A stretch of DNA of 64,000 nt from Streptomyces sp. NBC_00457 (GTDB lineage Bacteria; Actinomycetota; Actinomycetes; Streptomycetales; Streptomycetaceae): positions 2,604,001 through 2,668,000 of the forward strand of contig NZ_CP107905.1 of assembly GCF_036014015.1 (NCBI RefSeq), written 5' to 3'. A program made the translations under genes and the position numbers. Of the stretch, positions 47,213-54,323 are shown piece after piece. Positions within the stretch are counted from its first letter, which is position 1, and each line of letters starts with the position of its first letter. Under the pieces are notes generated by a model. The model was not told the origin of the DNA. It ran no database searches and saw nothing but the letters and a program-made list of their open reading frames with translations.

Positions 47213-49990
47213 CTACTGAGACCGCTGTGAGCGGTGATACGCGTCCAGCCACGCCGTCCCTGCGGCGATCTGTGACGGCATCAGCCCAGTCTCCCGCTCA
47301 AGCATCATCGGGCTGAGCCCCTCTTTCGCATGCGACATCGTGGCGTGGCTGATCTTATACACGGATATTTTGGCGAGCTCTCCGAGCAGAGCGGCTTTGC
47401 GTTCCACGGTGTCTTGGAGGAGTTCGGCATGCTCCTGGGGGCTTTTCTGGGCCAGGCCAGTAGCAATATCGACTGCCTCTGCGGCCGCTTCCAACGCTTC
47501 GGGTAGCTGGGCATCGTCCTGTGCCAGTGCCCAGGCGAGCATATCCAACGCCCCGGCAAGCGGCGGCTGGTGAACCTGTGGGTCCTCGTCAGCCAGGTGA
47601 CGCAGAATGACCAGAGCTTCTCGGATCGCGTTCAGAGCGCCATCACGGCGATCCAGGCGGACGAGCGGACCGCTGAGGGTGATCAATAGATTGGCCAGTT
47701 CTTGCCTGACTTCCTCGGTTGTGGAGTCGGCTGCGCGGCGGGTAAGCGCGATTGCTTCGGCGAGCGCGTCTGCGGCCTGCTGATAGTGCCCCTCGTCGGT
47801 GGTCGCGGTGAACCCAGAGCCGCTGACCTCCTCGCGGCGCTGTTCCAGGTCGATCAGGGTGAGCCCGAGCTCCTTGAGCGCTTCGGCCGCGAGGCTGTCG
47901 TTGCCTGTCTTGGTGAAGAGGGCGGCACTCTGCCGGAAGTAGCGGCTTGCCTGGTCGAGCTGTTCATCCACGGAAAGGAGTTCTCCCAAGCTGGCCGATG
48001 CTCTCGCTGCAATGTCGGTTTCCCAGGTGCCGCTGCCCGTTTCAAGAGCGCAGGCAATGCTCTCCTGAAATGAGCTGATGGCTTCGGCCCGCCGACCGGC
48101 CCCTTCCAGTGCAAAGGCGAGGTTCAGCAGGGCGTGAGCCTTGACGGTCTTGCTGGTCTGGGACAGCGTCGCAAGGCTTTCCATCAAGGCATCGATTGCC
48201 TCGTCGTATCTTTCGACGTCGGTGAGGTGAGAGCCGTAATCCATGAGTCCTACCGCGGCGATGTGCCGGTTGGATCCTTGCCTGAGCAGGGGGACTGCCT
48301 GTTCGGACATTCGTAGACATTCCTCATGTTGCCCGGCGGCGCTCAGGGCTGATGCGAGGGCGCGCAGCGCCCCGCCCTCGCCGGGTTGGTCGCCCAAGGC
48401 ATGGAAAATCTCCGCGGCCCTGTGTGCCTCGGCGATGGCTTCATCGTGGGCCTTCAGCTCACGCAGTGCGTCGCTGAGTGACACACGAGCGCGGGCCTCG
48501 CCGTGCTGATCGCGCAGAGTCTGCGCGGCCCGGATGGCGAGTTCGGCGCTGGCACGCCACTCTTGCGGGTGGCCGTGTGTGCCGAGGTAGTTCTCCAAGG
48601 CCATCGGCAGGTCCCGGGCAATGTCGGTGTGCATCATCGTGTCGGCAAGAGTCGCTGCGGCGAGCAGGTTGTCTCGTTCTGCGTCCAGCCATGCGAGCGC
48701 CTGGGGTCGATCGGTGAAGCCCTCGGGCGTCGGTTCCATTAGGTTGAGTACGTAACCGTCGGCGCTTGAAGCGCGCTCCAGGTAGTACTGGAGAAGCTGC
48801 TTGACATCGCTTGCGGTCGTGGGCTCTTCGGCTGCCCTTTCGCCGGCGAACACTCGCACCAGGTCGTGTACGCGCCAGCGCCCCCAGACAGCTCCGGCTT
48901 CGACCACGTGGGCGCGGACGAGTTCCCGCAGGCGTCGCTCGGCATGCAACTGGTGCACGGCGGTCACGTGAGCGGCTGCGGCGGTGGACAGCTCGGGGCC
49001 AGGATTGAGAGCGACCAATCGGAACATCCTGGCCTGGGCTTCGCTCAGTTGCTCGTACGACAGATCCAAGGCAGCCCGGACAGCACGGCTCTCGTACGTC
49101 AACTCCTCCAGCCGGTGATGAACGTCGGACAGGACCTGGCTAAGAGAAGCGAGGGGGCGGCTGGGCGTATCGGCAAGGAGGGCTGCCGCGATGCGCAGGG
49201 CCAGGGGGAGGCCCGCGCACAGCCGGGCGATCGCCAAAGCGTCCTCGGGGGCGTCGGTTACCCGGGTGTCGGCGGCACCGCGAGCCTGGGAGAGGGCCGT
49301 GCGCAGCAGTTCGACGGAGGCATGCTCGTCGAGGATTTCGAGGTCGTAGAGGCGGGCACCCACATCGAAGGTGTGGCGGGAGGTGAGCAGGGTCACGGTG
49401 GTTCCGTCGGCGGGCAGCAGAGGCTCGACCTGCTCTGCGCCGGAGGCGTTGTCGATGACGACCAGGAGGCGCTGCTTCTGCCTGGCGTATTCCGCCAGCA
49501 CGCTGCGATAGAGGCGCGAACGGTCCTGCAGTTCCTGGGGAATGTGCTCAACAGGTATGCCCAGCGCGCCAAGCAGACCATGCAGGGCCTGCGCAGGGGA
49601 AAGTCGGCGCTCGGTGTCGTAGCCGTACATGTCGACGAACAACACGCCTCCGGGAAACCAACCAGGCTTTTCCGACGCCTGGACGGCAGTCTGTACGACG
49701 AGTTCGGTCTTGCCGACCCCGGCCAGGCCCGCCACCAACGCCAAGCGCGCCGCCTCCTGCCCCTGCAGACCGGGAGCCAGCCCGTGCAACAGCTCTTCCA
49801 CCTGGCTGTCGCGACCGGTGAAGGTGCGCGAGGCCGGGGGCAGGCCGAACAGTGCCGAGGTGACCGGAGCAGGCAATTGCAGACTGATGTTCCGCCCCTG
49901 GATCACCAAGCCGTAGTACACGCCATCGTGGATCTGATTCGACGTGTCCCGGCCAGCGCCATCAGCACCGGCCACCCCTGCCTCAGCCAT
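47213..49990 (-). CDS. NB-ARC/TPR protein (bacterial NLR-like) with N-terminal amyloid-type motif
   Basis: A 925-residue STAND protein. Residues 18-38 form a short Gly-rich motif (NQIHDGVYYGLVIQGRNIS). NB-ARC follows: P-loop GLAGVGKTE (88-96), Walker B RLLVVIDNA, sensor TLLTSRH, GLPLAL and a winged helix with WRVHDLVR (MHD-like). The C-terminal half is some ten TPR-like helix pairs. No SARP or catalytic domain is present, so it should pass its signal through the N-terminal motif. Its ATG is 4 bases after the stop of the small gene whose C-terminus bears the same motif. Confidence 0.9.
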   Translation of the reverse strand: MAEAGVAGADGAGRDTSNQIHDGVYYGLVIQGRNISLQLPAPVTSALFGLPPASRTFTGRDSQVEELLHGLAPGLQGQEAARLALVAGLAGVGKTELVVQTAVQASEKPGWFPGGVLFVDMYGYDTERRLSPAQALHGLLGALGIPVEHIPQELQDRSRLYRSVLAEYARQKQRLLVVIDNASGAEQVEPLLPADGTTVTLLTSRHTFDVGARLYDLEILDEHASVELLRTALSQARGAADTRVTDAPEDALAIARLCAGLPLALRIAAALLADTPSRPLASLSQVLSDVHHRLEELTYESRAVRAALDLSYEQLSEAQARMFRLVALNPGPELSTAAAAHVTAVHQLHAERRLRELVRAHVVEAGAVWGRWRVHDLVRVFAGERAAEEPTTASDVKQLLQYYLERASSADGYVLNLMEPTPEGFTDRPQALAWLDAERDNLLAAATLADTMMHTDIARDLPMALENYLGTHGHPQEWRASAELAIRAAQTLRDQHGEARARVSLSDALRELKAHDEAIAEAHRAAEIFHALGDQPGEGGALRALASALSAAGQHEECLRMSEQAVPLLRQGSNRHIAAVGLMDYGSHLTDVERYDEAIDALMESLATLSQTSKTVKAHALLNLAFALEGAGRRAEAISSFQESIACALETGSGTWETDIAARASASLGELLSVDEQLDQASRYFRQSAALFTKTGNDSLAAEALKELGLTLIDLEQRREEVSGSGFTATTDEGHYQQAADALAEAIALTRRAADSTTEEVRQELANLLITLSGPLVRLDRRDGALNAIREALVILRHLADEDPQVHQPPLAGALDMLAWALAQDDAQLPEALEAAAEAVDIATGLAQKSPQEHAELLQDTVERKAALLGELAKISVYKISHATMSHAKEGLSPMMLERETGLMPSQIAAGTAWLDAYHRSQRSQ

Positions 49991-49994
49991 ACCG

Positions 49995-50435
49995 TCAGTC
50001 CCCCGCTGACGGCGAGGCGGGGGGAGTTGGGGGCGGAGCGGCGATGGAGACTCCGGAGAAGTCTCGGCCCTGCACAGCACCTCCGTGAAAGACGCCACCG
50101 AGGATCTGGTTGTGCACCCCACCATCACCGGTGTTCACCAGTCTCGCCTGCTCCTGCCATCGCTGCAGACTTGCCTGGAAATCCGCGTCCACGGCGGCCC
50201 GCGCTGCCAGCGCAGTACTCAGAGCGTGAGCGCACGCCGGATCCGCTGGTGCATGGTCCAGTCTGGCCAGCTCAGCCTCCCCCGAACTCACCGCTGAGGC
50301 GGCCGCAGTGCCCTGGCCGCGCTGAAATGGACGATGAACGAGTGCGATCAGCCCTGCCCATGCCTGCCGTCCGACTTCACCACCGGCGCCACCCGCTAAA
50401 GCCGCCAGCAGTCCCACCGAAATTGGATCCACCAC
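49995..50435 (-). CDS. Bell-like small effector candidate with C-terminal amyloid-type motif
   Basis: A 146-residue protein. The N-terminus VDPISVGLLAALAGGAGGEV is a hydrophobic, Gly-rich helix; a helical Ala-rich middle (60-98) follows; residues 109-131 (NQILGGVFHGGAVQGRDFSG) match the NLR N-terminal motif, 10 identities over 19 positions; the tail is Pro-rich. This is the layout of Bell-domain effectors that bacterial NLR proteins trigger by amyloid templating. Start GTG at 50435 (GTG at 50432 also possible) after GGGGGGTGAAGC. Effector and membrane roles are inferred. Confidence 0.75.
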   Translation of the reverse strand: MVDPISVGLLAALAGGAGGEVGRQAWAGLIALVHRPFQRGQGTAAASAVSSGEAELARLDHAPADPACAHALSTALAARAAVDADFQASLQRWQEQARLVNTGDGGVHNQILGGVFHGGAVQGRDFSGVSIAAPPPTPPASPSAGD

Positions 50436-50466
50436 GCTTCACCCCCCGCATCCGCCCGTTCACTGA

Positions 50467-50480
50467 TAGTAGACATACTA
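50467..50480. promoter_or_regulatory. TAGTA-GACA-TACTA inverted repeat
   Basis: Perfect 5-bp arms in an AT-rich patch 32 bases upstream of the small effector-candidate gene, where its minus-strand promoter should lie. Could be an operator or contain -10 hexamers (TAGTAT, TACTAT). Confidence 0.4.
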
Positions 50481-50620
50481 GAGAAACAACGGTTCCCGCG
50501 AAGGACGATTAGCGCTCGTCGGGCCAGGGCCCGTCATCTCCGACGTCGTCTGCTCATCCAGGGTCACAGCGTCTCGCCACCTCGTCGTACGATCCCCACG
50601 GAAGGTTCAGACAGAGGCTT
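50481..50620. other. Spacer between amyloid-pair operon and insertion
   Basis: 140 bases with no recognisable gene, left of the TCA target duplication of the outer mobile element. Probably the remaining upstream region of the effector operon, displaced from its original neighbour by the insertion. Confidence 0.4.
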
Positions 50621-50642
50621 TCAGCTTGTCTCTTAACCTCTG

Positions 50643-51100
50643 AGGCTGTTGCACTCGATGATGCTCTCGGGTCGCCTGGTCGTTCTCCCAACTCATAGCG
50701 GGTCGCGAGGCGGCGATTATTGGAGCCAATTGGCCTTCCCCGTCCGGGGGTTGAGGGTCGAGGGTTGCGAAACCCTCGGCCGACACGGGCCGGGGTGAGC
50801 CGTGCCGGCTCGGCTGGCCTCTCCCAAGGGCGGCGGAGATCGGCCGCGGCTTCACCCGCGAGGCCGGGTCCACCCCAGGGGTCTGCTTTATCAGTCGGAA
50901 GTGTGTTCCAGGTCGAAGCGGCGCAGGAACGCCTGCCAGCGCACGCCGATGTCCTCGCGGGGCAGATGGTCGGCCTGGATGCGGATCAACGTTCCTTCAT
51001 TGACTGGGAGTTCGCCGGTGTGGTCGATCCACGCGGAGCGGGTGGTCAGGCGGGGGTGGATGCGGTCCCGGGCCATCGCGCGGGCGATAGCGTGCGTCAC
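50643..51100 (-). pseudogene. Decayed transposase (NF041680-type) 3' remnant
   Basis: Minus-strand reading gives MARDRIHPRLTTRSAWIDH, ELPVNEGTLIRIQADHLP, then WQAFLRRFDLEHT, a one-base frameshift into FRLIKQT, and in another frame ARLTPARVGRGFRNPRPSTP, GRPIGSNNRR. These are fragments of the C-terminal third of a Streptomyces transposase family, in order, with two internal deletions and a frameshift. The N-terminal part is gone; the glutaredoxin gene begins where it should continue. Confidence 0.75.
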
Positions 51101-51493
51101 CATGATGCGCGCTTGGATCCTGCCGATACTGCTTGTGCTCTGCGGCTCAGCCGTCGCGGCTGGGCTGATCTCCAAGGGGAGCCCCGTCACAGCCGCAGCA
51201 CTCCTGCTGGCGTTCCTCGCGCTCGCCGGCGCCAACTCGCTCCTGATCTTCCCGAGGTCGATCGGCGCATGGGAGGCACAACGCCGCAGCGCGGGCGATG
51301 GACGGCCGGTCGTCTTCTGGCGTCCGGGCTGCAAGTACTGCATACGACTGCGCATCCGGCTGGGCCGCAGCGCCCGCCAGTTGCACTGGGTCAACATCTG
51401 GCGCGACCCGGCAGGAGCCGCAACGGTGAGGGCAGCCAACGACGGCAACGAGACCGTGCCGACCGTCGTCGTGGCGGGCCAGCCACACACCAA

Positions 51494-53190
51494 GGGATTG
51501 CAGATCATCAAGGTGTTGCTTCCCGTCCCATGGCTCGTTGATGTGGTATGCGCATCCCGGACGAAATCTGTGCCCAACTCACTATGAAGTTGGGGGTGTT
51601 GTTTCCTCACCTGGATGAGCGGCAACGACGGCTGCTGATGGCCGCAGAGGCCCGTGTTCTGGGACACGGTGGTGTTCGGGCCGTCGCGCGGGCGGCGTCG
51701 GTGAGTGAGACCACGGTCCGCAAGGGCGTGTCCGAGTTGGAGGCCGGCGAGGGGCCTCTGGGGCGGGTGCGGCGGCCGGGCGGAGGCCGCAAGAGGGTCG
51801 CAGATCTCGATCCGGGGCTGCGGCCGGCTCTCCTGGCACTTGTCGAACCGGACGAGCGAGGCGATCCGATGTCGCCGCTGCGGTGGACGGTGAAGTCGAC
51901 CCGCACGCTGGCGCGGGAGCTCGCCCGGACCGGACACAAAGTCAGTGCGGACACCGTCGCGGACCTGCTGCGGGAGGAAGGCTTCAGTCTGCAAGCCAAC
52001 GCCAAGACCATCGAGGGAAGCCAACATCCCGACCGAGATGCCCAGTTCCGCTATCTCAACGAGCAGGCCCGTGATCACCGGGACGCTGGCCAGCCGGTGA
52101 TCAGCGTGGACACCAAGAAGAAGGAGCTCGTCGGCGAGTTCAAGAACAACGGCCGCCAGTGGCGGCCTGCGGCTGATCCGGCGCCGGTGAACGTCCATGA
52201 CTTCGCCGACCCCCAGCTGGGCAAGGCCGTCCCGTACGGGATCTACGACCTCGTGGCGAACACCGGCTGGGTCAATGTGGGCACCGATCACGACACCGCC
52301 GCATTCGCGGTGGAATCGATCCGCCGCTGGTGGTGCGGCCAGGGTCAGACCGCCTACCCACAGGCGACGCGACTGCTCATCACCGCCGACGCGGGCGGCT
52401 CGAACGGCTACCGCACCCGGGCCTGGAAGCTCGAACTCGCCCGGCTCGCGGCCGAGACAGGACTGACGATCACCGTGTGCCACCTGCCGCCGGGCACATC
52501 GAAGTGGAACAAGATCGAGCACCGGCTCTTCTCGCACATCACCATGAACTGGCGCGGCCGCCCGCTGACCAGCCATGAAGTCATTGTCCAGTCCATCGCC
52601 GCGACCACCACCCGCACCGGACTGCGTGTCATGGCCGAGCTGGACACCAACGTCTACCCCACCGGAGTCCAGATCGGCGACGCGCAGATGGCGTCCCTGC
52701 CACTGACCCGACACGCCTTCCATGGCGACTGGAACTATGCCCTGCACCCCCAGCCCTGCCCAGCCATCCCAGCACCCCGGGCTCCGCAGAAGCCGGCCCC
52801 GGAGTGGGATCACGCTCTCCTGTCTGACCCCGCCCTGACCGGCATGTCCCGGCAGCAACTGAGCGACCTCACCAACACTTTGGCCCTCCACGGCGACGTC
52901 AAGCGCGGCCGCCCACCCCGGCTCGCCTTCCCCGACCAGGTCCTGGCAGCCGTCCTTCACCTGCGGGTCGCCCTGGCCGCGGAACCCCTCGCCGTGCTGT
53001 TCGACAGCAGTCGGACCGCCATGCACCGCACCCTGCTGAAGATCAGGACGCTGCTGAAGGCGCACAGCATCGTCATCCCGCCGGCGGCCACTCCGCCCTC
53101 AGCGCTCACAGCCCTCCAGGCTCGAGTTCGAGCCCTGAGCAGCGACTCCAGCAGCATGATCAAGACAACGTGTTAATGATCTGCAAGCCC
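51494..53190 (+). mobile_element. ISAzo13-family insertion sequence (1697 bp)
   Basis: The left end GGGATTGCAGATCAT and the reverse complement of the right end GGGCTTGCAGATCAT match at 14 of 15 positions. CAA occurs at 51491-51493 and 53191-53193 as a 3-bp target duplication. A single transposase gene fills the element. The clean ends and restored host reading frame show a recent insertion. Confidence 0.92.
51548..53176 (+). CDS. ISAzo13 family transposase
   Basis: A 542-residue DDE transposase. The N-terminus HLDERQRRLLMAAEARVLGH with an HTH (VRAVARAASVSETTVRKGV) and VDTKKKELVG, LLITADAGGSNGYR and SKWNKIEHR are hallmark blocks; the triad is D188, D281, E324. The catalytic part ends around residue 400; the last 140 residues contain a second HTH-like region. 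Intact, so the element is probably active. Confidence 0.95.
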   Translation: MRIPDEICAQLTMKLGVLFPHLDERQRRLLMAAEARVLGHGGVRAVARAASVSETTVRKGVSELEAGEGPLGRVRRPGGGRKRVADLDPGLRPALLALVEPDERGDPMSPLRWTVKSTRTLARELARTGHKVSADTVADLLREEGFSLQANAKTIEGSQHPDRDAQFRYLNEQARDHRDAGQPVISVDTKKKELVGEFKNNGRQWRPAADPAPVNVHDFADPQLGKAVPYGIYDLVANTGWVNVGTDHDTAAFAVESIRRWWCGQGQTAYPQATRLLITADAGGSNGYRTRAWKLELARLAAETGLTITVCHLPPGTSKWNKIEHRLFSHITMNWRGRPLTSHEVIVQSIAATTTRTGLRVMAELDTNVYPTGVQIGDAQMASLPLTRHAFHGDWNYALHPQPCPAIPAPRAPQKPAPEWDHALLSDPALTGMSRQQLSDLTNTLALHGDVKRGRPPRLAFPDQVLAAVLHLRVALAAEPLAVLFDSSRTAMHRTLLKIRTLLKAHSIVIPPAATPPSALTALQARVRALSSDSSSMIKTTC

Positions 53191-53320
53191 CAACCCCGAT
53201 CCCGAATGGGTACGCGAACAGCTCTCCCCTTCCGCGTGATCAGAAACCGCGCCCTACCGGAGAGACGACGGCAGACCCAAGCGGACAGAGGTTAAGAGAC
53301 AAGCTCAGAGAGGCCCGCCA

Positions 53321-53698
53321 CTACATCGATTCGACGAAGGCGGCCCGCCATTCAGGCCGAGGGTCCGCTCCCAGGCTCGTCCAGTACTCCGTTCCACGGA
53401 CGATCTGCCCGTCACGGACAGTCCAGAACGATGCTGCGCGGAAGACGCCAAGACTGTCGTGTGGCACTTCGACTTCGGAGACGACTTCCTCGCCCTCGGC
53501 CACCACCTTGAGCACCCGGATCGACCAGCCCTCCGGATATTCACGGTTCACCGCGACGAAGTTTTCCCGGCCGATGATGCGCTCGAGGCTGATCGGCCAC
53601 TCGACTACGACATCCTCCGCGAGCAACTCGGCGACGCCCGCCCAGTCCCGAGCCTGGATCCGGTCCCACAGGGTCTCAATCACGTTCGAAGAATCCAT
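53321..53698 (-). CDS. NTF2-like (SnoaL-type) protein
   Basis: A 125-residue cone-fold protein (VIETLWDRIQARDWAGVAEL, then VVEWPISLERIIGRENFVAV and SFWTVRDGQIVRGTEYW). SnoaL-like members are small isomerases, hydrolases or binding proteins; no catalytic Asp/His set can be assigned. The outer mobile element sits 14 bases beyond its stop codon and has removed its original downstream neighbour. Confidence 0.88.
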   Translation of the reverse strand: MDSSNVIETLWDRIQARDWAGVAELLAEDVVVEWPISLERIIGRENFVAVNREYPEGWSIRVLKVVAEGEEVVSEVEVPHDSLGVFRAASFWTVRDGQIVRGTEYWTSLGADPRPEWRAAFVESM

Positions 53699-53810
53699 CG
53701 ACGGAGCCTCCCACAGCGGTCTGACAGAAGCCGCACCAACGGCGGGTCGAACGTCACCGGGCTGGTTGTGCCGTCGGCAGTCGCCAACCCAGGCCTCCTG
53801 CTGCCTGCGT

Positions 53811-54323
53811 TCAGTGGTCCGCGCAGCACGGCGTCGGGTTCGGTACCTCGAAGGGGACCAGGACGCCGCCGGCCGCGGGCATGGCTGTGAGGACCAGTTG
53901 GCCGTCGTTCCACTGCGGGCGTACGTGATTCTGTGTCATCAGGCGGGCGTCGGGGGACGGTTGGTCCGTCGCTCCCAGTACGGTCACCCGGTCGATCGCG
54001 GAGCGCGTGAGCAGCTCCGCGATCGTCAGGGTGCCGGTGAGTGACGAGACTCCCGGGTAGACCACCGCGCGGCCGGCCGCGTCGGGCGCGCCGCCCGTCA
54101 CCTCGTATCCCTGGCCGGTGAGCCGCTCCTGGGCGGTGCGAAGGAGCGGCTGCGAGGGCAGGGTGAGGGACAGGGCGACGCGCGGCCGGTCGCCGCGCAC
54201 CAGGTGCGTGCAGCCGAACGCGCCCTCGGGAAGGGCGAGTTCGGCGGCCAGCGCGTGCAACAGGTGGTCCGCCGCGCGCAGGTCCTTGATGCCCGCGTCG
54301 ACGGTGAGGACGTGCGGCGTCAC
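53811..54323 (-). CDS. Small protein coupled to CehA/McbA-type hydrolase, unknown function
   Basis: A 170-residue protein of no family I recognise. It begins TPHVLTVDAGIKDLRAADHL, has alternating strand/helix sequence, and ends PNPTPCCADH with adjacent cysteines and a His that could bind metal. No signal peptide, so it is probably cytoplasmic although its partner is Tat-exported. GTG at 54323 overlaps the hydrolase stop by 4 bases (GTGA), which fixes the start and implies co-translation. Confidence 0.75.
   Translation of the reverse strand: MTPHVLTVDAGIKDLRAADHLLHALAAELALPEGAFGCTHLVRGDRPRVALSLTLPSQPLLRTAQERLTGQGYEVTGGAPDAAGRAVVYPGVSSLTGTLTIAELLTRSAIDRVTVLGATDQPSPDARLMTQNHVRPQWNDGQLVLTAMPAAGGVLVPFEVPNPTPCCADH

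Larger units (their letters stand above)
51102..53239 (+). pseudogene. Membrane glutaredoxin-like gene split by ISAzo13-type element
   Basis: The 5' part (51102-51493) encodes an N-terminal two-helix membrane anchor (AWILPILLVLCGSAVAAGLI, AALLLAFLALAGANSLLIF) and a glutaredoxin fold with CKYC at 77-80 and NETVPTVVVAGQPHT. The 3' part (53192-53239) encodes NPDPEWVREQLSPSA and stops. Removing the IS and one CAA joins ACC-AAC in frame, restoring 145 residues. As it stands the 5' part can still be read for 161 residues with 31 foreign C-terminal residues, so activity is not excluded. Confidence 0.9.
50624..53304. mobile_element. Defective transposable element with 19-bp inverted repeats, carrying glutaredoxin
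   Basis: GCTTGTCTCTTAACCTCTG at 50624-50642 and its perfect reverse complement at 53286-53304 are terminal repeats. TCA flanks both ends (50621-50623, 53305-53307), consistent with a 3-bp target duplication. Inside are a decayed transposase on the minus strand and a plus-strand glutaredoxin gene, split by a second IS. Without that IS (1697 bp plus 3 bp) the element is 981 bp, so it is non-autonomous. Confidence 0.85.

Noticed and set aside
50891..53065. 724-codon minus-strand frame across the IS
   Set aside because: Most is antisense to the ISAzo13 transposase; only its final part (before 51100) is real, as a transposase remnant in the outer element.
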